Source of the DNA: Pacificimonas flava
GTDB lineage: Bacteria; Pseudomonadota; Alphaproteobacteria; Sphingomonadales; Sphingomonadaceae
Reading direction: 5' to 3'
Assembly (NCBI RefSeq): GCF_000342165.1
Contig: NZ_AMRV01000010.1
Location: 34,242 to 98,241, forward strand
DNA: 64,000 nt
A model generated the notes under the pieces. It saw nothing but the letters and a program-made list of their open reading frames with translations, had not been told where the DNA came from and ran no database searches. Shown piece by piece: positions 17,575 through 25,314 of the stretch (its first letter is position 1; the number at the start of each line of letters is the position of its first letter). The translations under genes were made by a program, and so were the position numbers.

Positions 17575-18177
17575 ATGAAATGCACGAGCCTGCAAGGCGA
17601 CCGCGGAGAGACCCTCATCTCCGCCTCCGCCCTCGGGATGGTTCGACGCGATCGCCCCTTATTCCGCAATATCGAGTTCACGCTTTCCGCAGGTGAGGCG
17701 ATTCAACTCACCGGGCCAAACGGGTCGGGCAAATCGACCCTGCTACGTATTCTCGCCGGTCTCCTCACGCCCACCGTCGGCGCAGTCGTTCGCCGCGTGC
17801 CGCTATCCTATCTGGGCCATCGGAACGGTCTTACGACGGCAAACACGGTGGCAGCAGAACTTGCGGACTGGGGCGTGGCGGATGAGAGCGTTTTCAGGCG
17901 GTTCGGACTTGAGGCGCTTGGCCCCTTTCCCTTGCGAACTCTTTCTCAAGGGCAGCAGCGCCGTGTTGCCCTGGTCCGGGTGCTGGCTTCGGGAGCGAGA
18001 CTCTGGCTGCTCGATGAGCCGGCGGTGGGACTCGACGCGGAAAACCGCAATCATCTGGCGGAGGCGATGGACCGGCACCGTTTGGACGGCGGAGCGATCG
18101 TCGCCGCGACGCATGACGATCTCGGCCTTCAGGACGCCCGCCAACTTGAACTGGGCGGAAGACCGCGATGCGGCTGA
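17575..18177 (+). CDS. ccmA: Heme exporter ATP-binding protein CcmA
   Basis: The 200-residue ABC ATPase has Walker A GPNGSGKST (residues 47-55), the ABC signature LSQGQQRRVAL, Walker B LWLLDEP and the His-loop ATHDD, with the small size typical of CcmA. With CcmB it forms the ABC module that uses ATP to release heme-loaded CcmE during cytochrome c maturation. The next gene, ccmB, overlaps it by 10 bp. The remaining ccm genes are not in the window. Confidence 0.93.
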   Translation: MKCTSLQGDRGETLISASALGMVRRDRPLFRNIEFTLSAGEAIQLTGPNGSGKSTLLRILAGLLTPTVGAVVRRVPLSYLGHRNGLTTANTVAAELADWGVADESVFRRFGLEALGPFPLRTLSQGQQRRVALVRVLASGARLWLLDEPAVGLDAENRNHLAEAMDRHRLDGGAIVAATHDDLGLQDARQLELGGRPRCG

Positions 18178-18770
18178 GACGTCTCATCGCCCGCTATGTG
18201 CGGTTCGAGGATGCCTTCGTGCCCGTGGCGTTTTTCCTGATCGTGGTCAGCCTCTCGGTGTTCGGGGCGGGGCCTGAACGCGATACGCTGGTTCAAATCG
18301 GGCCGGGTACTCTCTGGACGGCCGCACTCCTCGCCTTTCTGCTACCGGTCGGTACGATTTTCGCACGCGATCTCGAGGCGGGGGTTCTCGATCAGCTGCG
18401 TGTCGGCGGGCTGGCCTTCGAAACCATTGCCGCGGCCCGCATTCTCGGTCTCTATATCAGCGTGGCGCTGCCCCTGCTGGCCGCGTGCGTGCTCGCGAGC
18501 GTCTTGATGCCCGGGGGGACAGCACTTCTCGGGCCTGCATTTCCCGTGGGGTTCATGGCCCTGGCAGCGCTTTCCGTTGCAGCGGGCGCGCTTATCGCTG
18601 GCGCGCGTGGGGGCGAGGCGCTGGCGGGGCTTCTGATCCTGCCGCTTGCACTTCCGGTCCTCATATTCGGCGCTGGCGGAGAATTTCGTCTGTTGGCGGC
18701 CGCGACGCTCGTGCTCGTCGTGACCGCACCCTTCGCGGCGGCTGCGGCTTTGCGCGCGGCAGAGGCCTGA
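18168..18770 (+). CDS. ccmB: Heme exporter membrane protein CcmB
   Basis: This 200-residue protein has about six membrane helices and CcmB features: FEDAFVPVAFFLIVVSLSVFGAGPE, WTAALLAFLLPVGTIFARDLEAGVLDQL and PLALPVLIFGAGGEF. It overlaps ccmA by 10 bp. In most genomes ccmC and ccmD follow directly; here the next gene is on the opposite strand nine bases away, so the ccm system is split. Confidence 0.93.
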   Translation: MRLRRLIARYVRFEDAFVPVAFFLIVVSLSVFGAGPERDTLVQIGPGTLWTAALLAFLLPVGTIFARDLEAGVLDQLRVGGLAFETIAAARILGLYISVALPLLAACVLASVLMPGGTALLGPAFPVGFMALAALSVAAGALIAGARGGEALAGLLILPLALPVLIFGAGGEFRLLAAATLVLVVTAPFAAAAALRAAEA

Positions 18771-18778
18771 AAGCGGCC

Positions 18779-19162
18779 TCAGTCGATCAGTTTCTCGAGC
18801 TCGCTGACAAGGCGTTCGGTCTGGAACGGCTTGTTGCAGACCGGCGCACCGGTAAAACGCCGCTGCAGTGTTTCGCTGTCGCCATGTCCCGTGTGAAACA
18901 GGAACGGTACGCCGCGCGCCCTCAGACGTTCGGCGATGGGGAACACCTCCTCCCCGCGGAGATTAACGTCGAGGACGGCGCAGTCGAATTCCTGTTCGGG
19001 GTCTTCTGCAATCGGCAGGCCGTCCGAGAGACGCGTGATGGGCCCGTGCACGATCGCGCCGCGGTCTTCCAGCGCCGCCTCGATATCGAGAGCGATCAAG
19101 ACCTCGTCCTCGACAATAAGGACCGAGCGGCCATTCAGGCTGCTGATGCAGGGATCCGTCAT
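18779..19162 (-). CDS. Stand-alone response regulator receiver protein
   Basis: The 127-residue protein is a single receiver domain: VLIVEDEVLIALD, phospho-acceptor Asp65 in CAVLDVNLRG, HTGHGD in place of the usual TA motif, and Lys111 in CNKPF. It has no output domain. Such receivers often follow HWE-type kinases or act as phosphate sinks. No kinase gene is adjacent; it is convergent with ccmB. Confidence 0.9.
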   Translation of the reverse strand: MTDPCISSLNGRSVLIVEDEVLIALDIEAALEDRGAIVHGPITRLSDGLPIAEDPEQEFDCAVLDVNLRGEEVFPIAERLRARGVPFLFHTGHGDSETLQRRFTGAPVCNKPFQTERLVSELEKLID

Positions 19163-19346
19163 AGCGGGACCGCGACTTTAACACTTCTGCGCAACTCAAA
19201 AACTCCCCCGAGAATGGCTGCAGCGCATTCGGCGCATTTCCATCAGACGTTTTCGGCTGTGGAAAGTTTCTTCCCCCATCCGAGTTTTCTCCCCTGTGTG
19301 TCAACCAAGTCTCTTGTCGGCAGCGACGCGTACGCTAAGCGGCCCC

Positions 19347-19928
19347 ATGCTCAAACGCCTATATGATTGGACTCTGGCGAAGGCGGCGCATCCGCTCGCC
19401 GAACGCTGGCTGGCCGTGATTTCCCTTGTCGAGTCGAGCTTCTTTCCCATTCCGCCGGACGTGGTGTTGGCACCGATGGCCCTGTCGAGGCCGGAGCGGG
19501 CGCTGAAATATGCCGGGATCGCGACGTTCGCATCCGTATTGGGAGCGGCCATTGGCTGGATGATCGGTGCGACATTTTTCGAAACTGCCGGCCGGTGGTT
19601 GCTGGAATTCTACGGTGCGGGTGAGCAATTCGCGCAGATCAGCGCAGATTTCAACGAGCGAGGTTGGCTGATCGTCCTGCTGGCCGGATTCACGCCGATC
19701 CCGTTCAAGATCGTGACGATCGCCAGCGGCGCGACGGGGCTCAGCATCTACGTGCTCCTGGCTGCCAGTGTCGTCAGCCGCGGTGCCCGCTTCTTTCTGC
19801 TGGCGGGCCTTCTGAAGCTGTTCGGGCCGCCCGTGAAAGCGCTCCTGGACCGGCATTTCGGTCTTATTACCTCGCTATTCGCCCTTCTCCTCGTTGGCGG
19901 CTTTCTGGCCGTCCGCTTTCTGTTCTGA
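19347..19928 (+). CDS. YqaA family (DedA/VTT-type) membrane protein
   Basis: From the ATG at 19347 the 193-residue product has about four to five membrane helices and the VTT-type features LAVISLVESSFFPIPPDVVLAPMAL, IGWMIGATFFETAGRWLL, LAGFTPIPFKIVTIASGAT and SRGARFFLLAGLLKLFG. YqaA/DedA proteins are linked to lipid flipping and membrane homeostasis; the substrate here is unknown. A longer form from 19296 adds 17 residues without support. Confidence 0.88.
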   Translation: MLKRLYDWTLAKAAHPLAERWLAVISLVESSFFPIPPDVVLAPMALSRPERALKYAGIATFASVLGAAIGWMIGATFFETAGRWLLEFYGAGEQFAQISADFNERGWLIVLLAGFTPIPFKIVTIASGATGLSIYVLLAASVVSRGARFFLLAGLLKLFGPPVKALLDRHFGLITSLFALLLVGGFLAVRFLF

Positions 19929-20009
19929 GGAACCCTCCGTTCAGGTGAGGGGGAACGCAGCGCCGCTTCCGCACATTCAGATGTGGACGTTCTAGAAAGG
20001 GTAAGTTGC

Positions 20010-20285
20010 ATGATTGGGAAAGTCATTGGCGCCACCATCGGGCGCAAGGCGGCGCGGACACTCGGTACGACGATTGGCGGCCCGGCCGGTGCCGCAATCG
20101 GCTATGGCCTCGTGTCCAGGCGCTTCCGCAAGCTCGCTTTCGGAGGTCTGGCCGTGATGGGCGGGCTTGCCGCCTATCGGAAGATGAAGGAACAGAGCCG
20201 CGGTCCCGTCACTGGTGCGGCCGACGGTCCCGCGCAGGAGCGTTCGAACGAGGATCCGTTGCCGGTCTACGCACCGCATAGCTAA
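20010..20285 (+). CDS. Small Gly-rich membrane-associated protein, function unknown
   Basis: The 91-residue product begins MIGKVIGATIGRKAARTLGT and contains two Gly/Ala-rich hydrophobic stretches (TTIGGPAGAAIGYGLVS and LAFGGLAVMGGLAAYR), resembling glycine-zipper membrane proteins, followed by a polar tail. A GAAAGGG site lies 11-12 bases before the ATG. It lies 81 bp after the YqaA gene on the same strand and may share its transcript. No family is recognised. Confidence 0.65.
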   Translation: MIGKVIGATIGRKAARTLGTTIGGPAGAAIGYGLVSRRFRKLAFGGLAVMGGLAAYRKMKEQSRGPVTGAADGPAQERSNEDPLPVYAPHS

Positions 20286-20324
20286 AGAGGGCCGGCATCA
20301 GCCCTCCGCCGAACGGCATCCTTC

Positions 20325-20720
20325 TCAGTCGGAAAGAAACCGCCGGACCACATCGCGCGCAATGCGTGTGGGCCGGTGGGAGGCGCTGTCCACACTGCAC
20401 CACACGCTCTCGACCTCGGCCAACACGTCTTCGCCGCGTTTGATCAGCGTGCGATAGAAGGCGCGAACGCCGCGCACCTTTTCAAGAACAACCGAAGCTG
20501 TCAGATTGTCCTCCAGGAAGCCTGCGCGGCGGTAGGTAATCTCGTGCTTCAGGGCGACCCAGAGATAGCGCGCCTGCGCATCGCGCGGGGCAAAGCGTTC
20601 CCAATGTTTAACAACGGCCTCCTGAACCCAGTTCAGGTACACGGCATTGTTCACATGACCCATGTGATCGATATGCGATATATCGACGGATAAGGGATGT
20701 TCGATCTCGGCCGCGTTCAT
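20325..20720 (-). CDS. Hotdog-fold acyl-CoA thioesterase (YbgC/FcbC type)
   Basis: The 131-residue product has the 4-hydroxybenzoyl-CoA thioesterase pattern: ISHIDHMGHVNNAVYLNWVQEA with the acid/His cluster used in catalysis, then HEITYRRAGFLEDNL and EVESVWCSVD. It should hydrolyse a thioester in the cytoplasm; the acyl group is unknown. The gene is divergent from the TetR-family gene with 27 bp between starts, so the regulator may control it. Confidence 0.88.
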   Translation of the reverse strand: MNAAEIEHPLSVDISHIDHMGHVNNAVYLNWVQEAVVKHWERFAPRDAQARYLWVALKHEITYRRAGFLEDNLTASVVLEKVRGVRAFYRTLIKRGEDVLAEVESVWCSVDSASHRPTRIARDVVRRFLSD

Positions 20721-20747
20721 GGGTTCATTATAGGTATATTGTCACCG

Positions 20748-21416
20748 ATGCCAATAACAATTCGCAAGGGCAGGCGAACGCCCGAGGAGGTCAGGCGAGA
20801 TGCCGTCGCGGCTGCGCGCGCTCTTCTGATCAACGAGGGACCGCAAGCCGTCACGCTGAAGGCGGTCGCCAAGTCGCTGGGCATGACGCACGGCAACATC
20901 ACCCATCATTTTGGGTCCGTCGGCGGTCTTCATGCGGCACTGATCGGCGCCATGACACGGGAATTGACGGCCATCGTCGGACATTTGGCCGCTGAAATGC
21001 GTGCCGGCAGGGCGAGCCCTAGAGAGATCGTCGATACGGTGTTCGACGCATTTGGACGAGGCGGCGCGACCCGAATGATCGCCTGGGTCGAATTGTCGGG
21101 GAAGCGTGCGGACCTCGCCCCGTTCCACGCGGCAGTGGCCGATCTCGTGGACGCTCTGACCGGCTCCGTGCCTGGCCGCCGCAAGATCGACTCCGCGCGC
21201 GTGACCTTGGCAGTCATGTTGCCCGCTCTCGGCCACGCGCTGGTTGCCAGCGACCTGCAAAGCGAACTCGGTATCCACGAGGATGAAGTTCGCGCGCAGG
21301 TGACAGGATCTTTGCAGGCGTTGCTGCGGCTGATGCCGCTCGCCAACGGCGCCTCTGCGCCGGAGGGGGAGCGTGCTAGTGAAGTTCGCCGACGACGTCC
21401 TCAAGTTGAAGCATGA
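20748..21416 (+). CDS. TetR-family transcriptional regulator
   Basis: From the ATG at 20748 the 222-residue protein has a TetR helix-turn-helix near residues 10-58: EVRRDAVAAARALLINEG, TLKAVAKSLGMTHGNITHHFGS. The C-terminal ligand domain is diverse and its specificity unknown. The close divergent thioesterase gene is the natural candidate target. Its final 41 bases overlap the 3' end of the convergent 113-residue hypothetical gene. Confidence 0.92.
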   Translation: MPITIRKGRRTPEEVRRDAVAAARALLINEGPQAVTLKAVAKSLGMTHGNITHHFGSVGGLHAALIGAMTRELTAIVGHLAAEMRAGRASPREIVDTVFDAFGRGGATRMIAWVELSGKRADLAPFHAAVADLVDALTGSVPGRRKIDSARVTLAVMLPALGHALVASDLQSELGIHEDEVRAQVTGSLQALLRLMPLANGASAPEGERASEVRRRRPQVEA

Positions 21417-21717
21417 GCACGGCGCGCTCGACCTGACGCCAACGTGCGAAACTCGCCGGGTCCGTACGATGTGAATCCGCCAGGAAGGCTGCCTCCACGA
21501 CAGCCTCGGGACCGAATTCTGCGACCAGAGCGGCCGCTTCGTCAAACGAGTGACGATCCATGAGACTTTGAATATACACTGATGCCCACTCCGCCTTTTT
21601 CTTCGCTATCAGCAAGAAGCGGGCCAGTTTGAAAAACTGCAGACCATGGCGGGCGGGCGCGACGGCCAATTCGATCAGAAGGAAAATTAGTGTACGCGGT
21701 GTCCCAGAATAATACAT
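21376..21717 (-). CDS. Hypothetical protein
   Basis: The 113-residue reading frame ends MDRHSFDEAAALVAEFGPEA...VGELH and has no recognised domain. Codon use from about residue 17 on is GC3-rich like the neighbours, supporting translation; the first codons are less convincing. The start is uncertain: ATG at 21717 (AGGG just upstream) or an internal one at 21561 giving a 61-residue acidic protein. It overlaps the tetR end by 41 bp in convergent orientation and is divergent from the 58-residue membrane protein gene. Confidence 0.5.
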   Translation of the reverse strand: MYYSGTPRTLIFLLIELAVAPARHGLQFFKLARFLLIAKKKAEWASVYIQSLMDRHSFDEAAALVAEFGPEAVVEAAFLADSHRTDPASFARWRQVERAVLMLQLEDVVGELH

Positions 21718-21742
21718 CCGGCCCTATCGCTCTGGAAGCGAA

Positions 21743-21919
21743 ATGAAAAAAGCGTCCAATGGCGTGGGAATCGTGATCGCGGGCTGCGTACTCAGCGGTG
21801 CGGTCATCGGCATCGTTCTTGAACAGCCATCCATCGGCTTTCTTGTCGGCCTTGCTATAGGCGTCGCCGCGGCGGCTGCTCTTACATGGTTCAGCGGAGC
21901 TGGCGGCCGACCCAGATAA
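21743..21919 (+). CDS. 58-residue two-helix membrane protein, function unknown
   Basis: A short frame from ATG 21743 to TAA 21919 has GGAAG four bases upstream. The product starts MKKASNGVG and has two hydrophobic stretches, about residues 8-26 (VGIVIAGCVLSGAVIGIVL) and 31-50, separated by EQPS, then a polar end GAGGRPR. This looks like a small inner-membrane protein of the holin-like or stress-protein size class, but no family is recognised. Its last 29 bases overlap the 3' end of the convergent S24 gene. It is easily missed by length cut-offs. Confidence 0.6.
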   Translation: MKKASNGVGIVIAGCVLSGAVIGIVLEQPSIGFLVGLAIGVAAAAALTWFSGAGGRPR

Positions 21920-22604
21920 CGCGGCCGATAATATCGATCTCCGCGGGATCGCACTCACCGATATCGGGATAGATGTCATTGTCGCTGGTCACGCGGATGC
22001 GCCGACCGGCGGGACTACGCGAGACCCGCTTCACGAGCAGCGTGTCTTCCGCGCGCATGACATAGATGCCGTCTCGCAGATGCTCGCTTGCATCGCCGCG
22101 ATCAACAAGGATCGGATCACCATCGCCCAATGTGGGCAGCATGGAATCCCCCTGCACCTTGATGACGGACAGAAGGTCCGGATTGCTCTTGCACATATCG
22201 GTGACCCAGCGCGCCTGAAAGGCCAAGGCGGACTCCGCGAGTTCCTCCTCGGCCAGCAGCGCCCCGGGCCCTGCGGATGCACCGATCGCGGAAAAATAGG
22301 GAATCAGCAGATAATCGTCCGGCTGCCGTTCCCCCGTTGCAAGCAGTGGCCTGGCGCGACGCTCGGCCACCGGACCGCCAAGTTCCGATTCCGGAACATC
22401 GAAGTGCCGCGCGAGCTGTCGACGGTCATCGCCATCGAGTTTCTTGGGAACACCACGCTTTATAAACTGCTGAATATAAGCGGCATTCCGGTTTAGCAGC
22501 CGCGAAATCGATGCGTAATCGTCCGCGCTGTTGCGGATCAGTTCGTCCAGCCTGTGCCTGATTCGGTCCGAGTCGTTCACATCGCCAATCCTGTCGTTTC
22601 GCAT
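21891..22604 (-). CDS. S24/LexA-like autocleaving transcriptional regulator
   Basis: From the ATG at 22604 the 237-residue protein has an N-terminal helix-turn-helix-like part (ASISRLLNRNAAYIQQFIKRG) and a C-terminal peptidase S24 domain with nucleophile Ser154 in QGDSMLPTLGDGD and general base Lys192 in TLLVKRV. An Ala111-Gly112 pair in GASAGPGA is a plausible cleavage site. It is not LexA, whose N-terminus differs, and is closer to phage CI-type repressors. A GTTC-N7-GTTC box lies seven bases before the start, suggesting SOS control or autoregulation. Cleavage under DNA damage is inference. Confidence 0.88.
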   Translation of the reverse strand: MRNDRIGDVNDSDRIRHRLDELIRNSADDYASISRLLNRNAAYIQQFIKRGVPKKLDGDDRRQLARHFDVPESELGGPVAERRARPLLATGERQPDDYLLIPYFSAIGASAGPGALLAEEELAESALAFQARWVTDMCKSNPDLLSVIKVQGDSMLPTLGDGDPILVDRGDASEHLRDGIYVMRAEDTLLVKRVSRSPAGRRIRVTSDNDIYPDIGECDPAEIDIIGRVIWVGRQLR

Positions 22605-22610
22605 GTGATA

Positions 22611-22625
22611 GAACAAAAGATGAAC
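22611..22625 (-). promoter_or_regulatory. SOS-like box (GTTC-N7-GTTC) before the S24 regulator
   Basis: On the plus strand GAAC (22611-22614) and GAAC (22622-22625) are separated by seven bases, i.e. GTTC-N7-GTTC read toward the S24 gene, the direct-repeat form recognised by alphaproteobacterial LexA. An overlapping inverted repeat TGAAC-AA-GTTCA (22621-22632) and AACAT-G-ATGTT just after it could be sites for the S24 protein itself. The position in the 105-bp divergent promoter region fits an operator. Confidence 0.6.
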
Positions 22626-22709
22626 AAGTTCAACATGATGTTTATTTGCCTAGCATAATAGGAAAATACCTGCATAATTTCCAGCGTGTTGGAACGTGAT
22701 GAGGACGAG

Positions 22710-22901
22710 ATGACCATTCTAACTCAAATAGATGTCTGCATGCGCAGAACAGGACGCAGCGCCACACGGATTGGACGAGAGTCGGTCCGCGATCCGCGCC
22801 TTGTCTTCGATCTCAGAAGGGGACGGCAGCTGCGTGCCGAAACACGAGCGCGCGTACTGCAGTATTTGAATCTCGCCGGGGGTGCCCAGGATGAATTCTG
22901 A
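22710..22901 (+). CDS. Small basic protein, putative DNA-binding
   Basis: The 63-residue product MTILTQIDVCMRRTGRSATR... contains a helix-turn-helix-sized segment (SATRIGRESVRDPRLVFDLRRGRQL) of the GR-x-D-P-R-L-V-x-D-L-R-x-G-R type seen in small proteins beside S24 repressors in alphaproteobacteria. It is transcribed away from the S24 gene, sharing its 105-bp control region, and overlaps the next gene by 11 bp. It may be a Cro-like or accessory regulator; this is inference. Confidence 0.6.
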   Translation: MTILTQIDVCMRRTGRSATRIGRESVRDPRLVFDLRRGRQLRAETRARVLQYLNLAGGAQDEF

Positions 22902-23280
22902 GGAGTGTGTGCGCGCGCTTTTGGAGACGGCGCTGCGTTTTGTGGCGGCCTCCTTGTGGGAAAAAGGGGGGCAGCGGCAGCTTTCGACCCGACCCGATTG
23001 GAAGAATCCTATCGCATCAGTCGAGCGTCTTCATACTGCACCCTGGGCGAGTGGCTCGCTGGAAGGTTACAGAACCGAACTGACGATCAAGATCATCGGA
23101 GAGGAGGACGCGGTGAACGCCTATGCCGCTGCGCTGGAGACGCATGTTCTGACGCCGGAGGATCCCGTGACGGGCTATTTCCTGGCCGAGGCTGCGCGTG
23201 TCCAAACGGACATGTTTGTGGACGGGGACGGCGGCGCCTACTCTCTGGTCCATTTCGAAACGCTGCTTATTCGCGAATGA
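22891..23280 (+). CDS. Hypothetical protein, weakly phage-tail-terminator-like
   Basis: The 129-residue product starts MNSEECVRALLETALRFVAA and overlaps the preceding small gene by 11 bp, implying co-translation. Its plan (N-terminal helix, ERLHTAPWASG, TELTIKIIGEEDAVNAYAAAL, final SLVHFETLLIRE) loosely resembles DUF3168-type tail completion proteins, but the match is too weak to assert. Codon use is like that of surrounding genes. The last 14 bases overlap the convergent glycosyltransferase end. No other phage structural genes are near. Confidence 0.6.
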   Translation: MNSEECVRALLETALRFVAASLWEKGGQRQLSTRPDWKNPIASVERLHTAPWASGSLEGYRTELTIKIIGEEDAVNAYAAALETHVLTPEDPVTGYFLAEAARVQTDMFVDGDGGAYSLVHFETLLIRE

Positions 23281-24373
23281 CGCGATGGTGGGTTCCGGCA
23301 AGATGGCGAAGAAGCGCGGGGGCTACGCTCGCGGCGCATTTGCTCCAGTCATAGCGGGAGGCGAGGCGCCCTGCCGCCGCCTCCCGCTCATCGGCTGGAA
23401 CATTCAGCATCGCGTGAATCGTTTCGGCGAGCGTGCCGGCACGGGCCGTTCTGCCGGCGGCGGGATGCCCCTCCAACATCCACGAGAAAAAGGGGAGGTC
23501 GGACGTGACCACGGCGCGGTGGAGCGTCAGCGCAGTCAAGAGCGCGCCGCTTCCGGTGATGTTGCGATAGGGAAGGAGCACCAGATCACTGGCGCCGTGA
23601 TAGTCGCTCAGTTCCTGTTCGCTGAGGCGGCGAGCGACGATATGCACGTCTGATTGAGCTGCCGCGGCGGCCTTTAGCGCTCCCAGGTCAAAGGTTTCAT
23701 GCGGTGTCCCGGCGATAAGCAGCTGGACGCCGGGCAGATCGCGAAGCGCAGCAAGTGCCACGTCGAACCCCTTGTAACCGCGCAGCAGCCCGATAATCGA
23801 TAGAACCGGGCGATCGGGATCCAGTCCCAGCTCCCGGCGAACGCCGTCGGCCGGCCGCGATGGAGGGAAGGCATTGCCGTAATTGCCGTGCGGCATGACG
23901 ACGACCTCGCCGCGCGGATGAAAGCGGGCGCGTGCCTTCTTGGCCGTTTGCGGGTCGTGACAGATCAGAAGGTCGGCGAAACGACCGAGGAGCAGCCCGC
24001 CGAGCCAGTCGCCCGTTGCCGCGCCCTCATGCGGCCTCAGATTATGCACCGTCCAGAAAATCGGCCGCTTCATGCGGCGTGTTTCGGTGAGCAGCCGCGT
24101 GAAATCGATCAGCGACTTTGCGGTCACGCGCCCACTTGGGCCGCGCCAGATCGCCTCGGGCCAGTGGAAATGAAGCGCGTCGATCTGCGCCATGGCGGTC
24201 CGGAGCGCCTCCGGCGGCCAGGTGGGCAACGTGCCGCTGGCCGCCTCTATGCCGTCCAGATGACCGTAGAACAGATCTAGATAGGCGTTTTCCCGCCAGT
24301 TGGGCATCGGCTGGATGCGGAACGGTTGTTCCTGCGGGCGGGCTTTATCGTCTTCGCTCATCGCGGCGGTCAC
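23267..24373 (-). CDS. Glycosyltransferase, GT4/GT-B type
   Basis: The 368-residue protein is a GT-B fold enzyme: FWTVHNLRPHEGA and LLICHDPQTA in the acceptor half, VVVMPHGNYGNAF linking to the donor half, then PVLSIIGLLRGYKGFDVALAAL and the donor-binding GASDLVLLPYRNITGSGALL. It should transfer a nucleotide-activated sugar to a cell-surface glycan on the cytoplasmic face. It is the last gene of four overlapping glycosyltransferases; the start overlaps the previous stop (ATGA). Sugar and acceptor unknown. Confidence 0.88.
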   Translation of the reverse strand: MTAAMSEDDKARPQEQPFRIQPMPNWRENAYLDLFYGHLDGIEAASGTLPTWPPEALRTAMAQIDALHFHWPEAIWRGPSGRVTAKSLIDFTRLLTETRRMKRPIFWTVHNLRPHEGAATGDWLGGLLLGRFADLLICHDPQTAKKARARFHPRGEVVVMPHGNYGNAFPPSRPADGVRRELGLDPDRPVLSIIGLLRGYKGFDVALAALRDLPGVQLLIAGTPHETFDLGALKAAAAAQSDVHIVARRLSEQELSDYHGASDLVLLPYRNITGSGALLTALTLHRAVVTSDLPFFSWMLEGHPAAGRTARAGTLAETIHAMLNVPADEREAAAGRLASRYDWSKCAASVAPALLRHLAGTHHRVIRE

Positions 24374-25314
24374 GGTCGCCGGCTCTGACCGAACAGCCCG
24401 GACAATTGTCCGCCCAGGCTGACGAAGTCGAGAAGCCCCCCGAAACGCCGGCTTGCCTCAACGCCGCTCAGCGGACCCAGAAGGTAGGTGCCGAGACCCA
24501 TTATGCCCTGGCGCCACCGCCAGCGGGGTAGGCCCAGAAAGGCCGGGCCGGCCACCTGACCGCGATCCATGCGCGCATTCGATTGCCCGTTCGAATAGGC
24601 CCAGCGCATATAATAGGATCGCCTCATCCGGCTTTCCGGAATGGCGTGGCGGATGACGAGCTCGGGCCGGAACTGCCCTCTCTTTCCCGCCCTCAGCAGG
24701 CGTTGATGCAATTCCCTGTCCTCGCCCGTGCCGGTGCCCGTCCCGTAGCGGCCATAATCGGGATCGAACGGGCCAACCTCCTCAATCACCGAACGCCGGA
24801 TGACGAAATTGCCAGCCATCAATTCCCCCGGCCATTCGCCGTAGGTCTGTACCTGCGTGCTGGGCTTCACGATCCCGATGACGGCGGGGTAATTGTGTGT
24901 CGGCAGCCAGCGGGGTGGCGGCGCCTCGTAATTCGGTTCGTAAACGCCGGAGATGAAGTCGAGGTCCGCGTCGGCCTTGAACGCTGCAATGGCGGCATGA
25001 AACCAGTCCTCTTGCAGGAGTTCGTCGTCGTCGACGAAGCCGACCAGTTCGCCATCCGATGCCGCGATGCCGCGATTGCGGGCCGCCGAGGATCCTTGGC
25101 GCGGTTCGAACATATAGGCGAGTTCAGGCCCGTAACGCCGCGCCATGGCCTTGCCGACCTCGGCCGTATCGTCGGTGGAGTTGTTGTCGACGAGGAAGAC
25201 CCGCCGGCGCCATCCGTTCGGCACCGGGGTCGACATCAGATTCGCGCACAGCGGTTCGATCCGGTCGGACCGGTTGTAGCTGCAAACGACCAGGTCGAAG
25301 GTGCGCTGGGTCAT
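24370..25314 (-). CDS. Family 2 glycosyltransferase
   Basis: The 314-residue GT-A enzyme starts at the ATG at 25314, overlapping the preceding gene's stop (ATGA). It has FDLVVCSYNRSDRI, the nucleotide-binding VDNNSTDDTAEV, a DXD-type metal site VGFVDDDELLQEDW, and the acceptor-side GTGTGEDRELHQRLL. The C-terminus ends in a hydrophobic, possibly membrane-associated part (IMGLGTYLLGPLSG). Third gene of the cluster. An in-frame upstream start at 25371 would lie inside the neighbouring gene and is not favoured. Confidence 0.9.
   Translation of the reverse strand: MTQRTFDLVVCSYNRSDRIEPLCANLMSTPVPNGWRRRVFLVDNNSTDDTAEVGKAMARRYGPELAYMFEPRQGSSAARNRGIAASDGELVGFVDDDELLQEDWFHAAIAAFKADADLDFISGVYEPNYEAPPPRWLPTHNYPAVIGIVKPSTQVQTYGEWPGELMAGNFVIRRSVIEEVGPFDPDYGRYGTGTGTGEDRELHQRLLRAGKRGQFRPELVIRHAIPESRMRRSYYMRWAYSNGQSNARMDRGQVAGPAFLGLPRWRWRQGIMGLGTYLLGPLSGVEASRRFGGLLDFVSLGGQLSGLFGQSRRP

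Noticed and set aside
21891..22604. S24 protein as LexA itself
   Set aside because: Its N-terminal domain lacks the LexA winged-helix sequence expected in alphaproteobacteria, so a phage-type repressor is more likely.
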